Shown in pieces: positions 52,433 through 62,620 of a stretch of DNA of 64,000 nt. The position numbers and the translations under genes are program-made. Every line of letters starts with the position of its first letter. Positions within the stretch are counted from its first letter, which is position 1. The stretch comes from CAWIVH01 sp963839475. Its GTDB lineage: Bacteria > Acidobacteriota > UBA6911. The notes below the pieces were generated by a model, which did no database searches, had not been told where the DNA came from, and saw only the letters and a program-made list of their open reading frames with translations. The stretch is taken from assembly GCA_963839475.1 (NCBI GenBank), contig CAWIVH010000012.1:372001-436000 (forward strand), written 5' to 3'.

Positions 52433-53092
52433 ATGGACACACCCACCCTCAACAAGGTCCTGGGAATCCTGCGGCGCGAGATCCGGAATTGGAAGGTGCC
52501 CGCGGTCGGCGCCATAGCCGGCGAGGCGATCGACCGGCCCTTTGAAACCCTCATCAGCACCATCCTGTCTCTCCGCACCAAGGACAAAGTGACCATGGAA
52601 GCCTCCAGGAGGCTTTTATCGATAGCCCCACATCCGGCTGGGATCGTCGGACTGACGGCGCGCCGGATCGAAAAATTGATCTATCCTGCCGGTTTCTACC
52701 GCACCAAGGCTCGGAATCTCAGGGAAACCTGCCGCCTTCTGATCGAAAAACATGAAGGTAAAGTTCCGCGCTCGTTGGAAGAGCTCCTGCGGCTGCCCGG
52801 TGTCGGAAGGAAGACGGCGAACCTCGTTCTCACACTGGGCTTTGGCGACTACGGCATTTGTGTCGACACCCACGTGCATAGGATTTCCAATCTATGGGGC
52901 TACGTGGAAACTTCGGAGCCGGATGAGACGGAATTTGCGTTGCGGGAAAAGCTCCCCCGCAGGCATTGGAAAACCTACAACGACCTTCTGGTCACCTTCG
53001 GCCAAAACCTGTGCGTGCCGGTGTCCCCCTGGTGCAGCAGGTGCCCTGTCGAGCGTTATTGCGAAAAGCGAGGGCTCGTCCGCCATCGATGA
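52433..53092 (+). CDS. nth: endonuclease III
   Basis: The 219-aa protein has the HhH-GPD fold of endonuclease III: FETLISTILSLRTKD, YRTKARNLRETCRLL, the hairpin LPGVGRKTANLVL with the catalytic Lys (about residue 126) and the catalytic Asp in VDTHVHRISN (about 144). The iron-sulfur loop is CVPVSPWCSRCPVERYC with C-x6-C-x2-C-x5-C spacing. It removes oxidised pyrimidines and nicks abasic sites. Its start lies 15 bp after the asparaginase stop. Its stop is 1 bp from the convergent MFS gene. Confidence 0.95.
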   Translation: MDTPTLNKVLGILRREIRNWKVPAVGAIAGEAIDRPFETLISTILSLRTKDKVTMEASRRLLSIAPHPAGIVGLTARRIEKLIYPAGFYRTKARNLRETCRLLIEKHEGKVPRSLEELLRLPGVGRKTANLVLTLGFGDYGICVDTHVHRISNLWGYVETSEPDETEFALREKLPRRHWKTYNDLLVTFGQNLCVPVSPWCSRCPVERYCEKRGLVRHR

Positions 53093-53093
53093 T

Positions 53094-54332
53094 TCAGCGC
53101 TCGCGCGCCGGTTCCGGATGAATACGGATGTTCCGCCAGGCAAGAAAGTAGAGGCAGAGGAAAAGGAGGGCGTTGAAGAAAAAAACCGTTCGCAGATCAA
53201 TGTGGGTGAGGATCCCCGCCGCCAAAGGGCCGAGGGCGCCGCCCAGCAGCGCCGAGCTCGACAGAATCGAGAAAGAAGTTCCACGGGTCTCCGCAGGTAT
53301 GATCCGGCTTCCCAGCGTGTAGACCACGACCATGCAGCCGCCGGCCAGAAGCCCTAACACGAGACGCAGGCCCATCAGCTGTGAGGCGGACCAGACCAGC
53401 CCCATTGGAAGACAAGCCAGGAAACCTCCGCCCAGCCGCCAGAGCAGCAGTTTGCGAGGTGCCGTAGTGCGCAGCCGGTTCCCCATGACACTGGCCGATA
53501 CGGCTTCTGCCAGCAATCCCACGGAAATGATGAAGCCGGCGGTCTTGGCCGCATGCGCGGTACTGGTTCCGAGCGCAAGTACAAATAGCGGGACAACCGG
53601 TCCGAAGCCACGCTCGATGAAATTGACGGTGAACATTATGGCGATCATGGTCCCGAACGACGGAAGCGATACAGCTTCCTTCAGGCTGATTCTGCGCTCC
53701 ACCTCATTCTTGCCCGAGGTGTTTTCCTGGTCCGATCCTTCCCGGTACAGGAAATGAATCATTCCAAAAGCCCCCAATCCACAGGCAGCGCTGATCAGGC
53801 AGGTGTTTCGGATCCCTATCCAGTCGGCCAGGAGACCGCCGACAATCGGTCCGACGGCAGACGACATCATTTGCACCGTCTGCAGCCCCCCGATCGAGCG
53901 GCTGACGTGATCCCGGGGCGTTGCGGACACGACCATCGGCATCGCTAAAGTCTGGAATCCACCCAGTAACCCGAGCATGATCCGTAACCAGAGCAGATCG
54001 TAGGGATTGCGCGCGAAACCGAATAATCCCCAGTGAAGCGCGATTGCCAGAGAACAACGCTCGACCATGATCTTCATGCCATGACGGTCGCCCAGCTTCC
54101 CCCAGGCGGGGGCAAGAAGCGAGGCCAGAAGCGGTGCAATGGTCATGAGGAGACCTGCCCAACTGGCAATCGAAGCCTCGCCCTTCACGCCGAGATCACG
54201 CACATAAAGGGGCAGAAAGGGCATGACGAACGTAAAGCCGGCGAAAACCATTGCAGCCGCGATATTGATTGCCAGCCGGTTTCGGCGCCATTGTTCTGCT
54301 GGAAAGGAAAATCGGATCCGGGCAAACCTCAT
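53094..54332 (-). CDS. MFS transporter
   Basis: The chosen ATG ends at 54332 and gives 412 aa; two earlier in-frame ATGs (54365 and 54449) would add non-membrane sequence. None has a strong ribosome site. About 12 hydrophobic helices are visible, with the MFS loop signature GKLGDRHGMK between helices 2 and 3 and a central charged loop (REGSDQENTSGKNEVERR). Helix 4/5 has LGLLGGFQTLAMPMVV. It resembles the multidrug-efflux (TetA/Bmr-type) subgroup, but the substrate cannot be read from the sequence. Confidence 0.88.
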   Translation of the reverse strand: MRFARIRFSFPAEQWRRNRLAINIAAAMVFAGFTFVMPFLPLYVRDLGVKGEASIASWAGLLMTIAPLLASLLAPAWGKLGDRHGMKIMVERCSLAIALHWGLFGFARNPYDLLWLRIMLGLLGGFQTLAMPMVVSATPRDHVSRSIGGLQTVQMMSSAVGPIVGGLLADWIGIRNTCLISAACGLGAFGMIHFLYREGSDQENTSGKNEVERRISLKEAVSLPSFGTMIAIMFTVNFIERGFGPVVPLFVLALGTSTAHAAKTAGFIISVGLLAEAVSASVMGNRLRTTAPRKLLLWRLGGGFLACLPMGLVWSASQLMGLRLVLGLLAGGCMVVVYTLGSRIIPAETRGTSFSILSSSALLGGALGPLAAGILTHIDLRTVFFFNALLFLCLYFLAWRNIRIHPEPARER

Positions 54333-54487
54333 AAGGGTGAAAATTGTAGCATGCCCGGACTCCATAGCCTGGAGGTCTTGGTGATCTTTGCATTTCCGTA
54401 CTTGGACGAACTGAAGCGCAGGGCAGGTTGTGCCCGCATGGTCCGCCATGTATCATTATGGATTCATTCCACCAAGGAACAGGCACA

Positions 54488-56287
54488 TTGACCGATAAAA
54501 ACGCTATCCGCAACTTCTCTATTATCGCCCATATCGACCACGGCAAATCCACCCTGGCGGACCGACTGCTCGAACGCACCGGCGCGCTTACCCAGCGCGA
54601 AATGTCCGCCCAGGTCCTCGACGCCATGGACCTCGAACGCGAGCGGGGCATCACGATCAAAGCCCATTCCGTGCGGCTGAATTACCAGGCAAAAGACGGC
54701 CGGGATTACGTTCTGAACCTGATTGACACGCCCGGTCATGTAGACTTTTCTTACGAGGTTTCGCGCAGTCTTTCGGCCTGCGAGGGGGCGCTGCTGGTTG
54801 TTGATGCATCGCAGGGTGTCGAAGCCCAGACCCTGGCCAATACCTACCTGGCCCTCGACCATCACCTGGAAATCGTTTCCGTCCTGAACAAGATCGACCT
54901 GCCCGGGGCCGACCCGGACCGGATCAAGAACCAGATCGAACAGATCATCGGACTCGATGCCCACGACGCCATACTGGCCAGCGCCAAGCAGGGGATTGGA
55001 ACGGAGGATATCCTCGAAGCGATCGTGAAACGCCTTCCACCGCCCAAGGGGGAATATGAAAAGCCCCTGAAGGCGCTTATTTTCGATTCCTGGTTCGATG
55101 CCTACAGGGGGGTGATCGTCCTGGTAAGGGTCATCGACGGTACCATCCGCAAAGGGATGAAAATCCGGCTGCTCGCCACCCAGCAATCATTCCAGGTGGA
55201 ACAGGTTGGCGTCATCACTCCCAAATTCAGTGAAGTCGATGAACTGTCGGTCGGAGAAGTTGGTTTCGTGGTCGCCGGGATCAAGCGCGTCGCCGACTCC
55301 AAAATCGGCGATACCATCACAGAGGAGGCACGCCCGACATCGGAACCTTTCCCTGGCTTCCAGGAAATCAAGCCGATGGTATTCGCCGGGCTATACCCGA
55401 CCGACAACGCGCAATATGAAGATCTGCGCGATGCCCTGGACAAGCTGTCCCTCAACGATTCGTCCTTCTTTTACGAACCCGACACTTCCGGCGCACTCGG
55501 CTTCGGCTTCCGCTGTGGATTCCTGGGACTTCTGCACATGGAGATCGTCCAGGAGAGGTTGGAGCGGGAATTCAACCTCGAGCTCATCACCACTGCTCCC
55601 GGCGTGCGCTACAGGATCACCACAAAAAAAGGGGAAACCTTCGAAATTCACAACCCCTCGAAACTGCCGCCCGCGGGAGATATAGAGGTGTTCGAGGAAC
55701 CGTTGATTACCGCCATGATCCTGTCAAACGACGAGTTTGTCGGCGGCATTCTCAAGCTGGCCGAGGAGAAGCGCGGCGTTCAAAAAGGATTCGAGTACGT
55801 CACCACCAATCGCGTACTGATCACTTACGAGCTCCCGCTCAATGAAATCGTGCTCGATTTTTACGACAGGTTGAAATCCGCTTCCCGAGGTTATGCCTCG
55901 CTCGATTATCATTTCAGCGGATACAAACCCTCGGACCTGGTGAAACTCGACATCCTCGTTGCCGGCGAGCCGGTCGACGCCCTGTCCCTGATCGTGCATG
56001 AGGAAAATGCGGTCTACCGCGGCCGTGCGCTGGCGCTGAAAATGAAAGAGCTGATACCCCGCCAGATGTTCGAGGTGATTATCCAGGCCGCGATAGGGAG
56101 CAAAATTATCGCCCGGGAAGTGGTTCGGCCGCTGCGCAAAAACGTCCTCGCTAAGTGCTACGGCGGCGATATTACCCGCAAGCGCAAATTGCTCGAGAAA
56201 CAGAAAGAGGGCAAGAAAAGAATGAAGCGCCTCGGGAAGGTGGAAATTCCCCAGGAGGCTTTTCTGGCTGTTCTCAAAGTTGAATGA
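54488..56287 (+). CDS. lepA: elongation factor 4 (LepA)
   Basis: A TTG at 54488 with AAGGA eight bases upstream yields 599 aa, the usual LepA length, starting just before NAIRNFSIIAHIDHGKST. The in-frame ATGs at 54428 and 54458 lack ribosome sites. The GTPase G1 motif is AHIDHGKST, then RGITIKAH (G2), DTPGHVDF (G3) and NKIDLPGA (G4). Domains II and III and the LepA-specific C-terminal domain follow, ending in KCYGGDITRKRKLLEKQKEGKKRMK, read in parts. It is a ribosome-associated GTPase that can back-translocate or rescue stalled ribosomes. It is divergent from the MFS gene. Confidence 0.97.
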   Translation: MTDKNAIRNFSIIAHIDHGKSTLADRLLERTGALTQREMSAQVLDAMDLERERGITIKAHSVRLNYQAKDGRDYVLNLIDTPGHVDFSYEVSRSLSACEGALLVVDASQGVEAQTLANTYLALDHHLEIVSVLNKIDLPGADPDRIKNQIEQIIGLDAHDAILASAKQGIGTEDILEAIVKRLPPPKGEYEKPLKALIFDSWFDAYRGVIVLVRVIDGTIRKGMKIRLLATQQSFQVEQVGVITPKFSEVDELSVGEVGFVVAGIKRVADSKIGDTITEEARPTSEPFPGFQEIKPMVFAGLYPTDNAQYEDLRDALDKLSLNDSSFFYEPDTSGALGFGFRCGFLGLLHMEIVQERLEREFNLELITTAPGVRYRITTKKGETFEIHNPSKLPPAGDIEVFEEPLITAMILSNDEFVGGILKLAEEKRGVQKGFEYVTTNRVLITYELPLNEIVLDFYDRLKSASRGYASLDYHFSGYKPSDLVKLDILVAGEPVDALSLIVHEENAVYRGRALALKMKELIPRQMFEVIIQAAIGSKIIAREVVRPLRKNVLAKCYGGDITRKRKLLEKQKEGKKRMKRLGKVEIPQEAFLAVLKVE

Positions 56288-56630
56288 GCTCCGCGGAAAT
56301 AAGTCGGGCGCGGACTTTCAATCTGCAGCAAAAACCTGCCCCAGAAAAAAGAATCTGCACCCTTGCCCGGAATGGCGGAATCGCGTCGCTTCATTGTAGC
56401 GCCTGTGATTCTTTTCCCAGCTTCGTACCTGGATTATAATCGGAAACTGTCGCAACACTTCTGCAGCTCCAATGGGAGGCCCGAAAAGGTGTTGGAGACC
56501 AGCCCCTCCAAGTCTCGAAATTGCGTCGCAGCCGGGATTTGCGACAGGATCCATTCAGTAGATTGTAATGGATCTCCGATAAAGGCCGATCAGATAAAAT
56601 AGGGTCACACCCCTCAAGGAAGGAAAGGCT
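56288..56630. other. 343-bp gap after lepA
   Basis: No coding sequence is supported here. A perfect TATAAT (56435-56440) could be a -10 element for the following gene, although the start would give a leader of about 185 nt and the -35 region (TTTTCC at 17 bp) is poor. No terminator-like hairpin with a T tract is visible after lepA. Confidence 0.35.
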
Positions 56631-57032
56631 ATGCACGGTTCATGGATTCGCAAAACGGCGGTCGGCCTGCAGAACGCGGATGGAAAGGGTCTGACCGGGT
56701 GTCTCGTGTTTCTCGTGCTTCTCGGAATATTGTGCTTCGCCGTAATCAGGGTTGGCCCTGATTACTACGCCTTCAAAGGCTTCGAGGCGGACGTCAAGAC
56801 TGAGGCTGCCCGCGCGGGCGCCAATTTTTTTGACGACGAAACCATCGTGAGGGACGTCCTCGATCTGGCGCGCAAAAACGAAATTCACCTGAAACAGGAA
56901 AATGTCAAAGTGGAGCGATTTGCCGGGCAGGTTTTCATAAAAATTCACTACGTCCTCGAAGCCGACTTCATCGTCTATAAGCGCAATATCGACATGGACT
57001 TCTCAGTTTCCAGCTATATTGGGCGGCTCTAG
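56631..57032 (+). CDS. small single-helix membrane protein (DUF4845-like)
   Basis: The 133-aa protein starts at the ATG at 56631 behind AAGGAAAGG. One transmembrane helix (GCLVFLVLLGILCFAVIRVGP) lies at about residues 23-43. The outer part has FKGFEADVKTEAARAGANF, FDDETIVRDVLDLARKNEI and two strands (FIKIHYVLEADFIV, IDMDFSVSSYIGRL). Length and pattern, with a helix, a helical DUF4845-type stalk and a final beta-pair, resemble DUF4845 proteins, but I am not certain. Function unknown. Confidence 0.7.
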   Translation: MHGSWIRKTAVGLQNADGKGLTGCLVFLVLLGILCFAVIRVGPDYYAFKGFEADVKTEAARAGANFFDDETIVRDVLDLARKNEIHLKQENVKVERFAGQVFIKIHYVLEADFIVYKRNIDMDFSVSSYIGRL

Positions 57033-57110
57033 ATCGGATTTCGGTTTCCGTCCATCGGGAGCCCGGCGCTGGCGCCGGCGTTTCAACATGCTGCTTGATA
57101 CGCGTGCTCC

Positions 57111-57139
57111 TTGCGTCACAGGTTCACTCAGACTAAGAT
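57111..57139 (+). promoter_or_regulatory. candidate sigma70 promoter of the TPR lipoprotein gene
   Basis: TTGCGT (57111-57116) and TAAGAT (57134-57139) are separated by 17 bp. The predicted transcript start near 57146 is 75 bp ahead of the chosen start codon. Confidence 0.5.
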
Positions 57140-57220
57140 AAACTCAGGATGTCCGCGCCAATAAGCAGGGGCGTTGCAAGGCTGACCCGCAGCCACCGTT
57201 GGAACGGACCACGCCTGCGG

Positions 57221-57994
57221 ATGAGGCGTTTCTGGAGTTTATTTCCGCTCCTGCTGGGATTGCAGCTTCTGACCAGCGGCTGCCCAGCGCCGGTGGTAAG
57301 AGTGCCGGTGCCACCCGAAAATATCATCAAGGCCAATCAAATCACGCAGGACGCGGATCTCATGTTTGCCCGGAAGGACTATTACGCGGCGCTTATCAAG
57401 TACCTCGAGGCCAGCCGGTTAAATCCCAACAGTGAGTTCATCTATAACAAGCTCGGCATCAGCTATTCGCAGCTCAAATATTACCCGGATGCCATTGCTT
57501 CGTTCCTTCGCTCCATTGGCCTGAATCCTAAGTATCCGTATGCCTATAACAACCTGGGCACGGTCTACTTCGCCAATGATGACAAGAAAAATGCAGAGCG
57601 GAATTTCAAAAAAGCCATCAGCGTCAAACCCAATGTCGCTTCGTTCCACATCAATCTCGGAACTCTGTATTTTGAAAGAAAAAACGTGGAAAAGGGGCTG
57701 GAAGAATATCGCAAAGGCCTGGCCATTGACCCTTCGATTCTGCGCCGGTCTGAGGGAATCAGCCTCGCCGCCGCGGGCGGGCGCACGAATCCGGGCGCCA
57801 GGCATTACATGATGGCCCGGATCTTCGCCTCCATGGGAGATGTAGAACAGGCGCTGGAAAGCCTCAAACTAGCCCTGGCCGCAGGTTTTACCGATTTCCC
57901 CGCAATCAAGCTTGAAAAAGACTTCGATCCGATCCGCCAGGACGAGCGCTTTTTGAAATTCATGCAGGAGGTCGCGCTTCTGACGCGCCCGTGA
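57221..57994 (+). CDS. TPR-repeat lipoprotein
   Basis: The 257-aa protein starts at the ATG at 57221, giving a standard lipoprotein signal (FPLLLGLQLLTSGC, Cys about residue 21). An ATG at 57149 would create an unusually long 45-residue leader. Four or more tetratricopeptide repeats follow (KDYYAALIKYLEASRLNP, YPDAIASFLRSIGLNP, KNAERNFKKAISVKP, VEKGLEEYRKGLAIDP), then a C-terminal helix pair (GDVEQALESLKLALAAGF). TPR lipoproteins of this sort scaffold outer-membrane assembly or secretion complexes (PilF/BamD-like use). The partner is unknown. Confidence 0.88.
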   Translation: MRRFWSLFPLLLGLQLLTSGCPAPVVRVPVPPENIIKANQITQDADLMFARKDYYAALIKYLEASRLNPNSEFIYNKLGISYSQLKYYPDAIASFLRSIGLNPKYPYAYNNLGTVYFANDDKKNAERNFKKAISVKPNVASFHINLGTLYFERKNVEKGLEEYRKGLAIDPSILRRSEGISLAAAGGRTNPGARHYMMARIFASMGDVEQALESLKLALAAGFTDFPAIKLEKDFDPIRQDERFLKFMQEVALLTRP

Positions 57995-58140
57995 CGCCCA
58001 TTGGCTCTGAAACTTGGCTCTCCCGATCAGTTGGCCTCCGACGATTTTGAACCAGGAAGCCCTCCGGGGCGGCAGGGTCGGCTCCGGCATAAATCTTTAG
58101 GTGCCACTTTCGGGGTTTTGGAGACTTTTGCGGTTCCGAG

Positions 58141-59337
58141 TCAGAGCGAATCTTCGAGCACATTCAGAAGCCGGTCGAGATCCGACATGTTGTTATAAAG
58201 ATGGCAGGACACTCGAATCCCGCCAATTCCGGATGTATAGCGGACAGATACCAAAACTTTGTGCTCCAGTAGCCTGTTCATAACTTCAATGTTCTTTTCT
58301 CGACTTCCCGCACAAAAGGTCACAATTCCCGAACGGCATTCCGGCTCCGGCGGGGTAACCAAAGACACTCTCAGGAGCCGCAACCCGGCCATCAGGTAAT
58401 CGGTCAGGGCTCTCACATGGTTCGCTATTTGCTCCTGACCCACGTCATGGATGAGTTTCAGGGAGGCTGCCAGGCCAATGGCCCCCGGATAATTCGAAGT
58501 GCCCCCGGTCTCGAAGCAGCTCACGCTTTCGCTGAATTCAAAGTCACGCACAGGATGAATCGATGGGGTCTGAAAGTAATTCTCCCACCCGCCTTCGGGT
58601 GATTTCATACTCATGTAGCCCGCCAGCGGTTTCCGCAGCAGATCCAACCGGTCGCGCCGGATATAAAGGAAGCCGGTGCCGAAGGGAGAATTGAGCCATT
58701 TATGTCCGCCGCAGGCGAGAAAATCGACGGGCGATTTCCTTACATCGATCGGAATCGCACCGATTTGCTGAATGGCGTCGACCACAAGCCAGATATTCCG
58801 GTCGCGACACATGGCCGACACGGCTTCAAGGTTGCATCGGTAGCCGTTGCTCCACTGCACCGAACTGATGGCGAAAACCCTGGTCCGGGGGGTGATGGCC
58901 GCCTCGATATCATCCGTCAGGATCCTCCCTTCACGGTTGTGAACCAGATCGACTTCTATCCCGTCGCGGACCCGCTTCTGGCACCACGGAACCGCCACCT
59001 GGAGAAACTCCAGGTCACAAATCAAAACCCGGTCGCCGCGCACCAAAGGTATGGATTCGGCGGCAAGCGTCAATCCGTGTGAGGTGCTCTCCACCAGGGC
59101 AATTTCGTCCTCCGCGGCTCCAATCATCCTTGCTGCCTCCGGCCGGGCTTCCGCCCTTAGCTCATCCATGGCAATGTGCTGTCGGGTCGATGAAACGGAA
59201 GGGCAGTGCATCGCCATCTCCAGAAAGTCTTGGATCGCCTCCACAGCCCGCTTTGGAGCCAGGCTGACACATGCGGCATCGAGAAACGTCTTTTTTCCCA
59301 TCGCCGGGAATTGATCCCGAGCATCTCTCATCTCCAT
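58141..59337 (-). CDS. class V aminotransferase / cysteine desulfurase-like protein
   Basis: The 398-aa protein is a fold-type I PLP enzyme of class V: FLDAACVSLAPK start, EIALVESTSHGL, DLEFLQVAVPW, AISSVQWSNGYRCNLEAV, WLVVDAIQQIGAIPIDV with the PLP-binding Asp and Gln, and the Schiff-base Lys in CGGHKWLNSPFGTGF (about residue 221). It resembles the isopenicillin-N epimerase/CsdA-like branch. The mobile loop near the C-terminus has no clear catalytic Cys of a true desulfurase in the usual place, so another reaction is plausible. It stands alone, convergent with the TPR gene. Confidence 0.88.
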   Translation of the reverse strand: MEMRDARDQFPAMGKKTFLDAACVSLAPKRAVEAIQDFLEMAMHCPSVSSTRQHIAMDELRAEARPEAARMIGAAEDEIALVESTSHGLTLAAESIPLVRGDRVLICDLEFLQVAVPWCQKRVRDGIEVDLVHNREGRILTDDIEAAITPRTRVFAISSVQWSNGYRCNLEAVSAMCRDRNIWLVVDAIQQIGAIPIDVRKSPVDFLACGGHKWLNSPFGTGFLYIRRDRLDLLRKPLAGYMSMKSPEGGWENYFQTPSIHPVRDFEFSESVSCFETGGTSNYPGAIGLAASLKLIHDVGQEQIANHVRALTDYLMAGLRLLRVSLVTPPEPECRSGIVTFCAGSREKNIEVMNRLLEHKVLVSVRYTSGIGGIRVSCHLYNNMSDLDRLLNVLEDSL

Positions 59338-59521
59338 AGTGCACCATCTCTATAAGGTGTCAGGCTACCTTTGCACCAATTTCCCGCCAAGCCCAATCCA
59401 ATGTCCAGATTGCTCCACTGGCATCCGGCCAGGCTTGTGGCCATCTGTTTCCTGGCTTGTGCAGGACGCTTGTGATGGAGTAGCTTAGGTCGAATTACCA
59501 TTATTCCCGACGGGGGCCCCA

Positions 59522-62500
59522 ATGCACAGCCGATATTTTCCGGTTATCTGTTTTCTGGTTTTGGCAGCGCTTCATCCGGTTCCAGGACCGGGCATGGAAG
59601 TTGATACCGCTTCCCAGGCGAGGGCATCTTTTGCGAATCCACCGCGCGAATACTCCACGGCCCCTCTGTGGGTCTGGAACGACATGCTCACGGACGATCA
59701 GGTCCTGGGCACTCTTCTCGAATTCGCTGCACAGAATATCAAGCAGGCATTCGTGCATCCACGCCCCGGCCTCATGACTCCCTACCTATCGGACGAGTGG
59801 ATGCGGCTGTGGAAGCTGGCTCTCAAAGAAGCCGAGCGTCTGGACATGAACCTCTGGATCTACGATGAGAACTCCTATCCCTCGGGATTCGCCGGCGGTT
59901 TTGTGCCGGAAGCCATGCCGGAATCGAGAGGGCGCGGCCTCGGCCTGGTCGAATCCTCGCAGCCGCCGGCCTGGTCGGAAGAAATCATCGCAGTTTACCG
60001 GATGAGCCCAGCTGGTTATGAAAATGTCTCCGCGGCGGTGCGTACCGGGCAAAAGCCTGCAGGAGACCGCTTTCTGACCGCTTCCCTGCTTCGCGCCAAG
60101 CCCTCCCCCTGGCACGGCGGAAAGTATTACGTGGATTTGCTGTACCCGGGCGTGACTGAAAAATTCCTGGCTATCACCCTGGAGCCTTATCGCAAGGAAT
60201 TCGGAAACCAGTTCGGCAAGCGGGTGCCGGGATCTTTCACCGACGAACCCGAATTACGCCCGGCGGGCGGCTGGCCCTGGACTGCGGATCTGCCGCAGCT
60301 TTTCGAAAAACGGTGGAACTACAGGCTGATCGATCACCTGCCGGCGTTGAGGGAACCGGTGGGAGACTGGAAAAAAATCCGACACAATTATTTCCAGCTT
60401 CTCCTGGATACCTTCATTGAGAGATGGGCCAAACCTTACTACGAGTACTGCGAAAAAAACCGGCTGGAATTTACAGGCCACTACTGGGAACACGAATGGC
60501 CGAACAGCGCCAGCGTCCCCGACAATATGGCGATGAGCGCCTGGCAGCAACGGCCCGGAATCGACACGCTCATGAACCAATACCGAGAAGATACTCATGC
60601 CCAGTTCGGCAATGTCCGTGCGGTCAAGGAAATCTCCAGCCTGGCAAACCAGCTCGGGCGGAAACGAACGCTGGTTGAACTCTACGGAGCCGGCGGATGG
60701 GACCTCAGATTCGAGGACATGAAACGGATCGGGGACTGGCTCGAAGTCCTGGGCATCAACACCCTGGATCAACACCTTTCCTATGTCACCCTGCGCGGCG
60801 CGCGCAAGCGGGATCACCCACAGTCCTTCTCCTATCACGAACCCTGGTGGGAAGCGTATCACTCCAGTGCCGCCTATTTCACTCGGGTTTCCTATGCGCT
60901 GACTCGCGGGGAGCAGATCAACAAGATCCTGGTCCTCGAACCGACGACGAGCGCCTGGATGTACAACCAGTCGGGTAAGAATCCGCCGGAACTCGACAAG
61001 CTCGGAGATTCCTTTCAGAAACTCGTCGTTGAGCTCGAAAAAGCCCAGGTAGAATACGACATCGGATGTGAAAGCGTCATGGCGCAGCATGGGACCGTCG
61101 CCGGCGATTCCCTCAAGATCGGAAAGCGGAGTTACCGAACGGTCATCCTCCCACCGATGACCGAAAATCTGAATCCGAAAACACTGGAACTGATCGAGGG
61201 ATTTCTTGGCAAGGGCGGGAGCATCATTTCGTGCGGGCTCCCTCCCTCGCGCATTGAGGGGAAGGAGTCGGGCCGTGGGGCCGCAATGTCCAAAGCTGTC
61301 GGCTGGAGGTCCGCCGAACCCGAAGCGGTACCCGCGATGCTGCTCGCGGAGGGCCGCGAGGGCTTCTTCGTGCGAAAAGCCGCGGGCGACAAAGGGATTT
61401 TGTTTCATCACCGCAGGCAGCTCGAAGACGGCCAGCTCCTCTTCCTGGTGAATACCAGCATCGATGCGCCTTCAGCGGGGGTGGTGGAATCGCCGGCGCG
61501 CGGAGTGGAAAAGTGGGATCTCCACACCGGAACCATAGGCCCTTATCCTTTCGAACCGGCGGGACAAACCACCCGGGCAGCCTTTGAATTGCCCCCGGCA
61601 GGATCGTTGCTGCTTTTCCTCTCCAATAGCGCGAAAGCCCCTGCGGCGGCGGCGCCCAAAACCTGGGCGCCGGTTTCGGCCTCGGGTGAGATTTCGATTC
61701 GCCGGGCTGCGCCCAACGTCCTGGTGCTCGATTATCTGGACATCGAAGCCGGAGGTGAATCCCGGAAGGAATCCTATTTCTATCAGGCGTCGCAATTTGC
61801 CTTCAAGGCAAACGGGATGGAACGCAACCCCTGGGACAGTGCCGTCCAGTTCAAAGATGAGCTGATCAGCCGGAAATTCCCTGCGAACAGCGGCCTCATC
61901 GCAACGTACAGGTTCACCATCAAAGAAAAAGTGCCCGCTTCACTGTTCATCGTTGTCGAGCGGCCCGATCTTTATGCCCTCACCCTGAACGGGAAAAGCA
62001 TAGTCGCGCCGACCGGCTCCTGGTGGCTGGACAAAGCCTTCGGCAAGATCGATATTGCGGCAGTTGCCCGGGTCGGGGAAAACGAACTGAGACTGAAGGC
62101 ATCCCCCTTCACTATCTACCACGAAATCGAGAGCGTGTATGTCCTGGGCGATTTCGCGCTCACGCCGGCCGACAAGGGATTTGCGATCATCCCCGAAACG
62201 GCACTGCAACTCGGGCCGTGGAACTCCCAGGGCTATCCCTTCTTTGGCGCAGGGGTGACCTACTCAAAGACATTCCGGATTGCGAAACCGGCGGGCCCCT
62301 ACCGCGTCTATTTGCCGGGTTGGTACGGCAGCGTGGCCGGCGTGGTGGTCAATGGCAAGCCCGCGGGCTATATCGGAAGCGCTCCGTGGGAAGCCGACGT
62401 ATCCGCTCTGATTCAACCGGGGAATAACGTCATCGAAGTCACGGTCATAGGCACTCTCAAAAACACCCTCGGACCGCACCATGGCGAACCCGCGCTAGGG

Positions 62501-62620
62501 ACGGCATGGCCGGCCATGTTTCAGAAGGCCCCGAATTCCGGGCCGCCTCCGGGCGGCAAATATTCGACCGTTGGATATGGACTTTTGAAGCCTTTCGAAT
62601 TGCAGGAGGTAAAACGGTAA
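59522..62620 (+). CDS. large secreted glycosidase (GH106-like / GH2 sugar-binding type)
   Basis: The 1032-aa protein starts at the ATG at 59522; the signal peptide is YFPVICFLVLAALHPVPG. The N-terminal catalytic part shows APLWVWNDMLTDDQV, FVHPRPGLMTPYLSDEWM, WIYDENSYPSGFAGG and FTDEPEL. A later LVELYGAGGWDLRFEDMK is followed by HLSYVTLRGARKRDHPQ. These are features of the GH106-type alpha-L-rhamnosidases and related unclassified glycosidases. The C-terminal 350 residues include two beta-sandwich sugar-binding domains (ASLFIVVERPDLYALTLNG, YRVYLPGWYGSVAGVVVNG). The substrate is probably a plant or microbial polysaccharide. Its stop overlaps the next start (TAATG). Confidence 0.85.
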   Translation: MHSRYFPVICFLVLAALHPVPGPGMEVDTASQARASFANPPREYSTAPLWVWNDMLTDDQVLGTLLEFAAQNIKQAFVHPRPGLMTPYLSDEWMRLWKLALKEAERLDMNLWIYDENSYPSGFAGGFVPEAMPESRGRGLGLVESSQPPAWSEEIIAVYRMSPAGYENVSAAVRTGQKPAGDRFLTASLLRAKPSPWHGGKYYVDLLYPGVTEKFLAITLEPYRKEFGNQFGKRVPGSFTDEPELRPAGGWPWTADLPQLFEKRWNYRLIDHLPALREPVGDWKKIRHNYFQLLLDTFIERWAKPYYEYCEKNRLEFTGHYWEHEWPNSASVPDNMAMSAWQQRPGIDTLMNQYREDTHAQFGNVRAVKEISSLANQLGRKRTLVELYGAGGWDLRFEDMKRIGDWLEVLGINTLDQHLSYVTLRGARKRDHPQSFSYHEPWWEAYHSSAAYFTRVSYALTRGEQINKILVLEPTTSAWMYNQSGKNPPELDKLGDSFQKLVVELEKAQVEYDIGCESVMAQHGTVAGDSLKIGKRSYRTVILPPMTENLNPKTLELIEGFLGKGGSIISCGLPPSRIEGKESGRGAAMSKAVGWRSAEPEAVPAMLLAEGREGFFVRKAAGDKGILFHHRRQLEDGQLLFLVNTSIDAPSAGVVESPARGVEKWDLHTGTIGPYPFEPAGQTTRAAFELPPAGSLLLFLSNSAKAPAAAAPKTWAPVSASGEISIRRAAPNVLVLDYLDIEAGGESRKESYFYQASQFAFKANGMERNPWDSAVQFKDELISRKFPANSGLIATYRFTIKEKVPASLFIVVERPDLYALTLNGKSIVAPTGSWWLDKAFGKIDIAAVARVGENELRLKASPFTIYHEIESVYVLGDFALTPADKGFAIIPETALQLGPWNSQGYPFFGAGVTYSKTFRIAKPAGPYRVYLPGWYGSVAGVVVNGKPAGYIGSAPWEADVSALIQPGNNVIEVTVIGTLKNTLGPHHGEPALGTAWPAMFQKAPNSGPPPGGKYSTVGYGLLKPFELQEVKR